Source of the DNA: Siphonodentalium dalli
Lineage: Eukaryota; Mollusca; Scaphopoda; Gadilida; Siphonodentaliidae
DNA: 64,000 nucleotides
Direction: 5' to 3'
Assembly: GCA_032622095.1 (NCBI GenBank)
Contig: CP136066.1
Coordinates: forward strand, 173,413,164 to 173,477,163
The position numbers were made by a program, and so were the translations under genes. Shown here piece by piece: positions 47,253-57,505 of this stretch; the stretch's first letter is position 1; each line of letters begins with the position of its first letter. The notes beneath the pieces were generated by a model. That model made no database searches, was not told where the DNA came from, and saw only the letters and a list, made by a program, of their open reading frames with translations.

Positions 47253-48330
47253 GATACATTGTTACTGATTGGTAAATCCATAATTTTATAAAACGGAGCG
47301 TTGGGTTTGTTTTTCCTTATTTATTGTAAACTATATAGCTATACGATTTCCTTCAAAGAACACTTGACTTGTGCACCAAACGATCACTACTTAATGACGT
47401 TTTAGGGGAATAGTTGAAATAATCGGTAACATGGTATACCGCAGTTTGATTTTAGGATTAGCGCGGTATTTTTTGGCTTAAATGCTGCCCAGCACTAATG
47501 TATGGATAAGAGTGAAAGAGGAGTTGATTACATATTTTAGAGTAATTTTTTTTTAACTCTACATGCTGCAGAAGACTTCAAACTCCAAGTCTTCTCACTC
47601 TCTATTATCTGATGTTTGACTCAACAGTCATTGACTTTCTTGTTTAGTGGAGTTATCCTCCTTTTTCGACTAAGAAATTTCCACAACATGCAGAATTTGG
47701 TCCGAGCTTGTATCCCTTCTGTTTAAAAAAAATAATGTAGCCCAATTGCACGGCAAGGGGTATCCTTAGTTCCACTGAGACACGTACTCCCCACCTCTAG
47801 TTTATTCTGGATCAACATTGACAATGTGTTTGATTGGAAATTGCAATGATCGTATGAATGATTTCATCCTGATTGCCAGCTGATCATATATATATACTAA
47901 CACATTCATTGCCGACTATGAGTTGATCTCATACTTTTTTCATGTAATTGAATGGGTGTAGGCAGTGAACATGTTAAAATGTGGGTAGGGTGGCTGCAAA
48001 TAGAGCTCTTTTTAATAGTGGCCTTGTAGATCATTTACATTTAGATTATTAATATATTAGATGTAATAAATGGATGATTTGTTATTATTAATTATTATAT
48101 ATCAGTGTTATGAAGGCATGGTCTCAGCATTATACTGAGTGTTCATTGCTTCAAATGTGCTTGCTTCAGTGAGCGTGAACATATTATCATTTCTTATCTA
48201 AATGGCCATGTATCGATCAAAATAGCACATGTTGGGTCCGAACTTGCACCAACCTCATCTAACCACCTCCGCTAAAGGACACCCATTCACCAATGTATAC
48301 TATATAGACAGAACTCAATGATGCACATTT
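47253..48330. repeat. Intergenic, with decayed family D piece
   Basis: From about 47640 to 47808 GTGGAGTTATCCTCCTTTTT, GTCCGAGCTTGTATCC and GGGGTATCCTTAGT belong to family D in the same orientation as 43207-43806. The remainder shows nothing recognisable. Confidence 0.55.
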
Positions 48331-48900
48331 TAATCAAGAATCTTTATCGAATGTTTTGCGGACAGCGCAAAAATATATTTCACGAGAACGGAATTCAAGT
48401 GAAATGTGACAATGTGATTAGGTCGCAAGTGGAGACTAGTCAAGGATACGCCACGATTTTGCATCTAAAATCAAACAGTGCTTGATATTATTTTTTTACT
48501 TGCGATCTTGAAGTGAGCATGCGCAGTTTTCCATTTACGATTGAATTGTGGTCGTCTGAACATTCACTTAATCTAGAATCTTTTATCGAATGGTTGCGGA
48601 CGGCGCAAGGATATATTTCACGAAAGCAGAGCTTGCATGAAATGTGATAATGTGTCATTGGCAACGAGTTTGATAAAAGATTATGATGCAAATTGTGTTC
48701 TGTATTTATTCCCCACACATTGTGTCTGATAAGTTTAATCCATGAATGGCCACCATTGATGCTATATATAACTACTGATATTGTGATTTAAGTCTGATGA
48801 AAAACCTGCAAATATCTATGCATCACTCCGAGCAGATCGTTGAAGTCATGTACATCAGCAGCAGAGTTGAATACATGTACCCAAGTCTGAATTTATTGTA
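48331..48900. repeat. Dispersed repeat H, uninterrupted copy
   Basis: Two related segments (48331-48450 and 48571-48640) share AATCTTT.ATCGAATG, TTGCGGAC.GCGCAA and ATATATTTCACGA. The right part (ATGATGCAAATTGTGTTCTG, ATTGATGCTATATATAACTA, GAGCAGATCGTTGAAGTCAT) aligns with 61160-61720, where a family B MITE is inserted. Confidence 0.75.
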
Positions 48901-48904
48901 TCTG

Positions 48905-49312
48905 ACATCTGCAGAATTTGGTCCCCAGAGGGTGAATTTAGTGACCCTACCCTGCACAGCAGGTTATCATCACCAAATTCACCCTCTGGGGACCTCATTC
49001 TGCTTAGGCCTCATCTTCTGAGAAATATCGATAATCTCAGTTTAACATTGTTTGTAGTTTCTTTTTCCCTTCTGTTCAATTTCTATATCCCCTAATTGGC
49101 AGAAGATAAAATGCATAATTGAGGTGACTAACTTCAACTGGGTAACTTCAATCTGAACCTAGGTCTCCCATAGCAGTTGAGGCCTAAGCAGAATGAGGTC
49201 CCTGGAGGGTGAAGTTGGTGAGGCTAGCCCGCTGAAGCAGGATAGCATTACTAAATTCACCCTCTGGGGACCTCATTCTGCAAATGACAGACACACTAAA
49301 CTCAGGCTTGCA
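48905..49312. mobile_element. Foldback MITE family A, long form
   Basis: Contains an A/A' hairpin at 48912-49000, the shared middle (CTATATCCCC.AATTGGCAGAA) and a second hairpin at 49190-49282 ending CAAATGACAGACACACTAAA. It lies immediately upstream of TFB2M coding exon 1. Confidence 0.7.
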
Positions 49313-49327
49313 TGTACCCCATGTCCA

Positions 49328-49497
49328 CAAGCCTTGAAATTCACCCTCTGGGAACCTCATTCTGCTGAGTTGTAAGCAGAATGAGGTCCCCAGAGGGTGA
49401 ATTTGGTGATGCTAGCCCACTATGCGGGGTAGCATCACTAAATTCACCCTCTGGGGACCTCATTCTGAAAATGACAGACACACTATTTCAAGGCTTG
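49328..49497. mobile_element. Foldback MITE family A, short form
   Basis: Begins CAAGCCTTGAAATTCACCC and ends CACTATTTCAAGGCTTG. It is a deletion form of the four-armed element that lost the first arm. Its right end is 35 bases upstream of the first base after the TFB2M exon acceptor. Confidence 0.75.
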
Positions 49498-49553
49498 GGT
49501 GGGGAATAACAATTTGTCCTGAATTTTTACAGATTTCAAGTGCAAGAGTAAAG

Positions 49554-49875
49554 ATGGATATTATCATAAAAGGTGTTTTGCAGTATATAACTCTTCATGG
49601 ATCTCTTCATGGGAGAATTCTTGGCACCCAGAGATGCTTACTCCATACACGCAAGCTTCGTACAAAGAACTATGTCAATCCAACATTGTTAAAGAAGAGC
49701 TGCCAGAGAGCCAGTGTGATAAGAGGCATTTCGGGGTGTGAAGGATTATCAAAATATATTTATCACGAGGGAATTCTACAGAAAATTCAAATTTCGAGAA
49801 GATATATCTTTAGTCGACAAACTTCATCAGAAGCTCGGTTTGTTGTCAATTATATTCGAAACAAAAAAGAAGCCG
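49554..49875 (+). CDS. TFB2M: TFB2M-like coding exon 1
   Basis: The start is the ATG at 49554, just after an acceptor (TTTTTACAG, exon from 49533). The first residues MDIIIKGVLQYITLHGSLHG then RILGTQRCLLHTRKLRTK are hydrophobic and basic with no acid after D2, as in a mitochondrial targeting sequence. The exon ends RFVVNYIRNKKEAG at donor GCCG|GTAAGT, phase 1. RFVVNYIRNKKEA corresponds to the RYVTDRRLAE segment before the methyltransferase core of human TFB2M. TFB2M is the mitochondrial initiation factor that helps the mitochondrial RNA polymerase melt promoters; it descends from KsgA/Dim1 rRNA dimethylases. The last part of the exon is duplicated downstream. Confidence 0.82.
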
Positions 49876-50160
49876 GTAAGTAATACTTATAAATAGGCAA
49901 TTGACCCATATGGTACCTCACCCTGACCATAGCAGACAACTCACTACTGAACCTGGTTTTATCCATGTGGGTCTCCATATGGATCTCAAATGCTTTTGTT
50001 GTCAAGTATATTCGAAGCAAAAAAGAAGCTGGTAAGCAATACTTATAACTAGGCAATTGACCCATATGGTACCTCAGGGCCACAGAACCTGGTTTTATCC
50101 ATGTGGGTCTCCATGTGGGTCTCAAATGCTTATGTTGTAAATTATATTGAAAGCAAAAAA
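49842..50160 (+). repeat. Tandem duplication of TFB2M exon 1 end
   Basis: Three direct copies start at 49842, 49998 and 50134 (periods 156 and 136). Each begins GTTGT.AA.TATATT.GAA and includes the last 34 bases of coding exon 1. The first two copies keep the splice donor (GCCG|GTAAGT, GCTG|GTAAGC); the third has lost it. Shared intronic words are AGGCAATTGACCCATATGG and CTGGTTTTATCCATGTGGG. Confidence 0.9.
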
Positions 50161-50182
50161 AAAATGGAAAGTGATGCTTTAA

Positions 50183-50758
50183 CCCTTTTATACTAAATGG
50201 ATTCTTTTATTCAGTTATAAAAATATATAACGGAATGGTCTATTATTAATTTGGAGGGATGTTCAGGTAACACAAACATACAGACGAAAAGCTAATATAA
50301 GCGCAGAAGGATTCATATTCTTTGGTGGGAAATGTTCAGATAATAAGTTCAACAAATTACCAATGGTAGTTTGTTGAACTTATTATCTGAACATTGACTT
50401 TCAATAATTATGATTCCTTTCTACTCCTTCTGCACTTTTGTTATCTGCCGTGTGTTTAATTTTCCTGAACACCCCTTCAGATGAATAATAGACCATTCCA
50501 ATGTATAGTTTTCTAACTAATACTCCAAATAATCGACTCCTTAACCACAGCAGAATTATGGGTAACTTTTCAGGATTTAGTCGGAAATATGGCTTGTTGC
50601 CATTCATCGGAATGCTCTCAGTGAGAGCTTTCTGATGAATGGCAACAAGCCATATTTCTGACTAAATCCTGAAAAATTACCCATAATTCTGCTGTGGTTA
50701 AGGAGTCGATTATTTAGGGATTTACTGTAATCACAATGAGTGTTTAGTAAAGAAAGGG
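50183..50758. mobile_element. TTAA-flanked element with a nested MITE
   Basis: TTAA at 50179-50182 and 50759-50762 flank CCCTTTTATACTAAA and TTTAGTAAAGAAAGGG. A hairpin (AATGTTCAGATAATAAG / CTTATTATCTGAACATT) lies at 50334-50397. A family B MITE occupies about 50518-50728, so that MITE jumped in later. A related right half with a similar hairpin lies at 51220-51370. Confidence 0.78.
50518..50728. mobile_element. Palindromic MITE family B, nested
   Basis: Starts near TAATACTCCAAATAATCGAC and ends GATTATTTAGGGATTTACTG, with the usual inner hairpin. It is slightly more diverged at the termini than other copies. Confidence 0.82.
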
Positions 50759-50762
50759 TTAA

Positions 50763-51795
50763 TATTCCCCTAATCATTCTCCTATAGCAGCTGTCACTCA
50801 TTTAGGCAATTATAATTACACCCCCATATTGTAGACTAAAATTTCCAACTGATAACTCAAACTTTCCAACATCTCCTAGCTAGGGTTAGAACATTTCCAA
50901 TCACTGCAGTCTAAATCTTTTACTGAAAATGGGAAATATTCAAATCTTGATCCAAAAATGACATAATTTACACAAGATGTTGGTTGTCAACTCAAACTAT
51001 CTAAACAATTTCAACCTGTTTTCACTCAACCTGTTTTAAAATCAATAACAAATTTGGCGAGAATCAAAATATAGCATGTCTACAGTGAATCAAACTAAGA
51101 ATGATTGTGATCCTTGTCAGATTTTAAGCCCTGCTATTCCCAACTATTGTTGATTCAGCCATAAAAGTTTAACTGTTGAAAATTTTGACCAGGGGGAGGG
51201 TCTGAGAATCACATCTCTTCTTATTAGAAAGAGCAGACTGAATCCTATTCATTGGTGGGAAATGTTCAGATAAGTTCAACATCATCATATGGTCGTTGTT
51301 TAACTTATTATCTGGACATTTCCTAAGGGATAACTACTCGTCAATGAGTATTTAGTATAGAAAGGGTTGTATGTTCTTTGTTAATTGGCATTCCATAATA
51401 ATAATCCTGTTGTCAAATTTAACCAATACAAGTTTGAAAAGAATTACCGGTAAGAATATCGTTTTGTCATACCTTCCAACCCAAATAATTTGAATATGGA
51501 ATGCATTTGTAATCTGATTTCCAATGGTGTATTATTTTAATATTGACTTATTTCTTCATACAACCTGGGTGCAAAATTTTCAGGGGTTTAAAATTATGAA
51601 CATCATTATTTACATATAATAGATTGCAGACATAAGATGAGATTGATGCCGCCAGTTATTTCCCATCTAGGTTTATTACAACACCATCATAGCCATAGCT
51701 TGCGATTAATTTGAAAAAAAAACTAAATAAAATGAAAGACTTATTTCTAAGTATTCAGTATTGTTGTTTCTCACTATTAATGGAAATTATTCCAG
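50763..51795 (+). other. TFB2M intron 1 remainder
   Basis: Apart from the TTAA-type hairpin relic at 51220-51370 there is no recognisable structure. Confidence 0.55.
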
Positions 51796-51864
51796 ATATT
51801 ATCGCAGATCATATACAAGAAAACAGATTGAACAAAAATGGTGCATTGATAGTGATGAATCCAG
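51796..51864 (+). CDS. TFB2M: TFB2M-like coding exon 2
   Basis: A 69-nt exon, acceptor TTATTCCAG and donor CCAG|GTAAAT, entered and left in phase 1. It encodes DIIADHIQENRLNKNGALIVMNPG when joined to its neighbours. The final MNPG is the start of the SAM-binding loop and matches LLECNPG of human TFB2M. The exon is short and flanked by an 8.7-kb intron on its right. Confidence 0.85.
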
Positions 51865-52049
51865 GTAAATCTTAATTATTATTTACGCTAGAGCCAAATG
51901 GCTAGATCCAATACGTTACGAGGGGGGCCCCGAAGACTGAATCAGTGAGGTTCATTAGGACAACACGACCCATCAGTCAATGGCGAAGCTGGTTAAAAAA
52001 ATATTCTGTATGGTATTACATGCTCTGAAGTGAGATGTTCTTTTTAGCT

Positions 52050-52400
52050 CACTTGAGACGAAGTCTCCGGTGGAGATATAGTCATCACTCCTCGTCCGTC
52101 GTACCGTTCTCCAGATCTATAAGACAGAATGGGTTCATATTTGGTGTGAATGTTCCCTAGGTGACTCACATTCAGATTTGTTCAAATGAGGTCACCAGGT
52201 CTATTAGTTGTGAAACCAGGGCCATAACTCTATTCCTCCATAGTAGTTCCTAGAACGACTTCTTGTCAAGAACCATTGAGCCGATTTAGCTAATATTTGG
52301 TATGGAGGGTCCTTGGGTGACTGGTGTTCAGATTTGTTCAAATGGAGTCACTGCTTCAAATAGGGGCCGAGCCAGGGACATAACTCTTAAAAAAAATATA
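52050..52400. repeat. Dispersed 'AGCTCACTTGAGACGAAG' repeat
   Basis: TTTAGCTCACTTGAGACGAA is followed by GTCGTACCGTTCTCC, GGTGACTCACATTCAGATTT and GCCATAACTCT. The segment GTTCCCTAGGTGACTCACA recurs near 55095 as GTCTCCTAGGTGACTCACA. Noncoding. Confidence 0.65.
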
Positions 52401-52978
52401 TTGTTTTCATTTTAACCCTTGATTTTTTTTTAGACACACCAAAACACCCCATTCCACCCCCTTGTAACATCCACAGTTATAAAAAACCAGACAGAGAGAG
52501 TTAATAACACACAGTCAAAATGAGATGTTATCTGGCAGACAGGTGTGTCATTAAAATCAAATCAAAACAAAATGCTGTTCCCAAACCTGTGTGTCATTTT
52601 TTCACTCACCAGCTAGCTGTTGAGCAGACAAGTCGCATTGCTTCGCTCTGCGTCTTGTCGCTGTTCCAGCTAACTGAGCCCGGATCGCTTGTGAGTTGTG
52701 TGGTCATTCTGAAAAGAACCTAGCCGCCCGAGCGATTCGGCGTGAGCTATTTATGGACTTGGCAGAGGATTACGGAGCTAATCGCCTCTGCCGTGGTCGC
52801 AGTTGGACAGATTGCGCATTGTGGATATCCTTAGCTGGACTCTACACCAGGCTAAGGTAGGCTTTGTGCATCTGTCCGTGGAATACAGGACTGCAGCAGC
52901 TGGATGCTACCAGAAGTTCAGTCCGGGAGCGGTCTGAGAGATGCCCAGACCACCCCTCCCCCGCTGGAGTGCTGACTG

Positions 52979-53203
52979 ATGAGATCCAGACAGCTACTGC
53001 AGATAGAATCCTCATTCAACCCGATGACTCCGGAATACATCAGCCTGGAGTCATCCATCTCCACCACAACCAGCAGCACCAACAACAACAGCACCGGCTC
53101 CACTTACTCAGTGGAAAATGACCCTATTGTACAGAGTGTTTTGGAGTCGATGAAATTGGCAAAAAAGGCATGGCATATTCCGCTGACCTCAGTGCTAGGT
53201 TAA
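52979..53203 (+). other. Small Ser/Thr-rich open frame
   Basis: Encodes MRSRQLLQIESSFNPMTPEY, then a Ser/Thr/Asn-rich run, then DPIVQSVLESMKLAKKAWHI. Composition and the GC-richer context (52650-53200) look more coding-like than the surroundings, and a GT follows at once (CTAGGTTAAA). No homology is recognised. It could be an exon of a nested gene or of a transposon. Confidence 0.3.
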
Positions 53204-54072
53204 ACCAGGCTTTCCGCTAGTAGGGCAGGGGGTCCCTTTAAGGGTCCCATCCCCCCAGCCAATTTTTTCCCTTCTGTCATACCACAGGACATATTCCATA
53301 TGCATAAAGATGTTTACTTCTCAATTTTGTTGGGACAGTGCTAAGAAATTAAAAAAGTTGTCAACTTTATTTGAAATTCTAGCGAGAATACACACTCGGA
53401 CCGATCTACATGTAACACTAAAAGTTGGATGTCAGTATGTCTAGGACGGAGCTAACATTCAACGTGCAGGGTCTATGTGTTCCATTTAGAATATAGAGTA
53501 CACTTTATTTAGTTTTTACTGAAATGCTCCGGATTCTGAACAAGCACACACGGCTCTGCACGCTAGCTCCAACCTGCAGACACAGTTGGATGAACGGAGG
53601 AAGTGATCAAACCCGACATCGCTAGAACACATGCGTTGGAGTCCGCTGGTTACGTTGCTGCGGTTAGTTTACGAAAAATGACTACCGATAATTTATTCAT
53701 ACCCACTGATTCTATCTTCATGTCGTAAAATATATATATCACTCCATTTTTTTCAAAGCATCTTATCTATGTTTATTATAATTTAGCTTGATATTTAGAA
53801 CTAAAACATTGCGCCTTTATTCTATTCCTTCATTGCTTCCAACCTGCTAATCGTCTATCTGCTGAGTATTATATTCCGGCACGTTATGTATCCGAACTAT
53901 CTGCCGAGTCTTGAATAGTGAGTCGTTTAACTTCAACGGGCATGTTTCCGTATACTGGAAACAATGCAAGGCCTTCACCACCAGTGACATTAACCTGGCA
54001 ATTAATTTTTATCTAATAAATTTTCTAGGTTTTAAAGTTATTGCGGTTGATAGCATAGAACTTGGGTAGAAA

Positions 54073-54297
54073 ATGGATGCAAAACGATTAGCAAATCTAC
54101 TCTCTGATTCTTCTATTGGCCGATACAACAAAAGTAGGTCCACTAGTGTTTCCACGACACTGAAAACATTGACTGCATTTCCCCCTCGGCGGATACTGGA
54201 CCCGTTCCCCAAAACCTGGTTAAACAGACAGCGTGAAGAACGAGACAGTGTCATCAAACTCCAAGACAGGGCCATCGCACTCATACAACATCAATAA
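54073..54297 (+). other. Small Arg-rich open frame
   Basis: Encodes MDAKRLANLLSDSSIGRYNK, then TLTAFPPRRILDPFPKTWLN and RQREERDSVIKLQDRAIALI. It is followed by CAA/CAG-rich and Lys-codon-rich DNA (54298-54352). Arg/Gln/Lys-rich C-terminal ends of this kind occur in DNA-binding proteins, including Myb-like proteins of Harbinger transposons, but I cannot identify it. Perhaps related to the frame at 52979. Confidence 0.3.
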
Positions 54298-54511
54298 CAA
54301 CAACAGCAGCAGCAACAACTGAAAGAAAGAAAAAGAAAGCCACCAAAAAAATAGATCATTTTCATCCACCATTTCACCTTCATGTCAAATGTTTAACCAT
54401 TTCATGATTCATCAATCATATTCCAAGTGGGTTGTAGGAAAGGGCATACTGCCCTTTCAAATCCTCCCGGGGTCCCCTCCCCAAATCCCTAATAAATGTG
54501 TGTCTGACATT

Positions 54512-54872
54512 TGCAGAATGAGGTCCCCAGAGGGTGAATTTAGTGATGCTACTCTGCACAGTAGGCTATCATCACCAAATACATGTACACTCTCCAGGGT
54601 CCTCAGTCTTCTCAGGCCTCAACTTCAGGGAAGTATATAGGGTCTTAAATTGACATTTCTACTTACTTTTTCCCTTCTGTTTAGTTTCTATATTCCCTAA
54701 TTTGCTGAAGATAAAATGCATAATTGAGGTGCCAAATGGGTGCACATCACCAACTTTAACTGGAGAACATCAGTCTGTTCCTATGTCTCCCATAGCAATG
54801 CCTGGCAGGATTGCATCACTAAATTCACACTTTAGGGACCTCATTCTGCAAATGTCAGACACTATATTCAGA
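54512..54872. mobile_element. Foldback MITE family A, long form
   Basis: Begins GACATTTGCAGAATGAGG and ends CCTCATTCTGCAAATGTC. It has the shared middle (AATGCATAATTGAGGTGCC) and imperfect inner arms. Confidence 0.78.
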
Positions 54873-55984
54873 CTTGGCTGTTCCAATATTATATTATTAA
54901 CCACCACCTGTCCAGTTGAACTCATTATACCCTGATTTGCAAAGAAAATATTGGGGGTATATTGGATTGAATTTGTCTGTCTCTCTGTCAGTCTGTCCTC
55001 CCATCCATCCCTCTGTTGGGATGTCTCCATCTGTCCATCAATTTTTTCTTCTCCAGATACATTTTAAATACCGAATGGGTTTATATATTTTGGTGTGGAT
55101 GTCTCCTAGGTGACTCACATTCAGATTTGTTCAAATGAGTTCATCGGGTCATATAGGTGAGAAGCCAGGGCAATAACTCTTTCCCTCCATAGTAATTCTT
55201 AAAAAAACTTCTTCTCAAGAAGGGTCCTTCTTTCCTACTTTGGGTTAAACTGTTAGACCGAAATGGCCACAAATTTTAACTTTATGGGCGAAGTCATGTT
55301 GGTAATTTCCAAGTTTGAGAGCTTGAAGTACTGGTACCGGTTGTAAAATTTAATTCTAAGAGGGATGTGCAAAAGGAATTTTGTGAACTTAGGACTGTGG
55401 TCTGGTTGTCTTTTTTAAAAAGGGTAAGGGGTTGGAGATTTGTCAGTGGTGTGCAATTAAAAATTGTGAAGAGCCTTGCTCATCTGAGAACCTCCAGCTA
55501 TGTTCCTGTTTAGAATTACTTGTCTTAAGTGATTTTGACAATTACTGACTGTTGTAGTCTTCAGAGTCCCTGTCTTCTCAGTTTTTACAGCCAGGTGAGC
55601 GACCCCACAGTCATTGACTGTCTTGTTCACGTGATTCAATGTCTGGGTACGTTCCAAGGGGTTACTCAGAGCAGCACCCAAACAACTTCCTGTTTATTGT
55701 ATTTGTTGTAAACAGCTTTCCAGTTGAACTCGATTACATAAGTCCTGGCTGAATAGTGACATATTTGATGTGCATTGTCAATAGAAGGATTATCACTTTG
55801 ATAATTGTGGTTTTGTTGCAAAGTTTATTTTTCGGCCAAATGCACAAATATAATAATACATGATTCGACCATGTACTTAAGGAGAACAAAAGTCACAAAG
55901 TTTCTGCTCAAATATTTTGATGTAAGCAGGCAGTGTCATTAGAATTATGCAAATATATTGATGTTACATATTCAAAGGGTTAAA

Positions 55985-56400
55985 AGATGCATAATCCGAG
56001 TAAAAGCCCCTCAATTAGTATTTATTTGGATTCGTGGGTAAAAAATATTTGATTCGAGTCGAGGAACCCACCTATTAAAGCTCAGTGTTATTAGAAATCA
56101 ATTTTTGAAATCTATTGTTTTTCACCATCGAGACTTATTAGTGGCCCAGGGACCAAATTGCGGATGAAGATGGATAACTCTAAAATCAAGAGGTTTTCTG
56201 TTGATAATAAGGCCATATTTCGTCAACAACATGTTGATAAATAACACGTTTCGGGCAATTTTATACTATAGTTGACTGTGGTTAGCATTATTTTGGGCAA
56301 TTAATCTATTCTGATAGCTGAAGCAGCATTTAAAAAAATGTCGTTGTTGTTGGAATCTGATTATATGGGGACCATCGAATCGGATTGAGTACCTTTAAGG
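55985..56400. repeat. Repeat family F, uninterrupted copy
   Basis: Aligned with 20095-21700 minus its inserted element. It reads GTTGACTGTGGTTAGCATTA across the site that is filled at 20434. Its right end meets hAT element 6, whose target duplication GATGTATT starts at 56400. Confidence 0.8.
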
Positions 56401-56528
56401 ATGTATTTAGTGCTGGGCTGTTTCCCGATTAATTGACAATACCTGGTTAAAATTTCAATATTGACAGTAATATCGTCTAAACTAAAATAATCGTAATATC
56501 GTCGGCAATCAGTAGGTGCCAGACAAAC

Positions 56529-57505
56529 TAGGGTCCTGCGAATATTCGATATTCGATTCGAGATTCGATTCGAAAGTCAAATTCGATTCGAATTCGATTC
56601 GAAATTGCCAACTCTTTGTGCCATTTAATTACAGAAAATGATGTATAGATGTACCTTATAATTCTCATTGTACATCGCGATTATATATATTAAATATAAG
56701 TATAGACAGCAATTAGCCACTATAGGACAACTAAATACGTTTGATTTCTATCTTTGAACATGGTCCGCAAAAGCTCGGAGATCGTCGATGGACCGACGAC
56801 GCGCGTAAATTATAATAGCAATGAGACTGATCAACCGCTAGCGTTATCCGCGGTCTATCCATCTCAGATTCCGCGTTATGTAATATAGCTCAGAATTTAA
56901 ACAACATGTGTTCCCGGCATCGAAAACTGCATTTTGGTGGTGTTTTCTTTTGAAGTTTACTTTCAATTTCAATGATAAAGCTGCAGGCTTACACATGTGA
57001 TGAATGCAACATGGTGTATAAATCGCAAGCATCTGGGACAACGACCCATCTATGGAATCATCTGTCCAAGAGGCATCCAGCACTACATAAACAGGCTACA
57101 CTGCGACTGTTGTTGCATCTTCAAGTTTATAACAACGGGTGATTCCGAATGTTGATTTGCAATTTTGCATGCACATGCAATCAGTACAAATTTTGTAGTT
57201 CCAATAATCCGTTTAGTGGTTATATATTAATCGTCGTGACGGCCGCATGGACGTTTTAATCAATTATAAATTGAAGTTAATAGTATTGCAAATGACGGTT
57301 CATCGCCACATAAGTTATGATGGAACTTCGTGCATGTAGTTCATAGAACGTTTCACAAATCGTCTAATCGTTGACAAAACATGCCCAATTGAGAATACAA
57401 CATACATATATGATTCGAATCGATATTCGATTCCATATTCGATTCGATTTCCTGAATTCGATTCGATATTCGATTCGATCAAAATCTCCAATTCGCAGGA
57501 CCCTA
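56529..57505. mobile_element. hAT element 7, nested, with BED finger
   Basis: TAGGGTCCTGCGAATATTCG is inverted at the right end as TTCGCAGGACCCTA. The 8-bp duplication AGACAAAC is at 56521-56528 and 57506-57513. Both ends are packed with ATTCGATTCGA words. A BED-finger fragment lies at about 56972-57139 (plus). Confidence 0.94.
56972..57139 (+). pseudogene. BED zinc-finger fragment of hAT transposase
   Basis: Reads IKLQAYTCDECNMVYKSQAS then GTTTHLWNHLSKRHPALHKQ, up to a stop after LQVYNNG. The pattern C-x2-C ... H-x4-H (CDEC ... HLSKRH) with the GT..LW.HL core is that of BED fingers, the DNA-binding head of hAT transposases. No initiator or downstream catalytic domain is present in the 977-bp element. 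An upstream ATG frame (56760, MVRKSSEIVDGPTTRVNYNS) stops before it. Remnant of the parental transposase gene. Confidence 0.75.
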
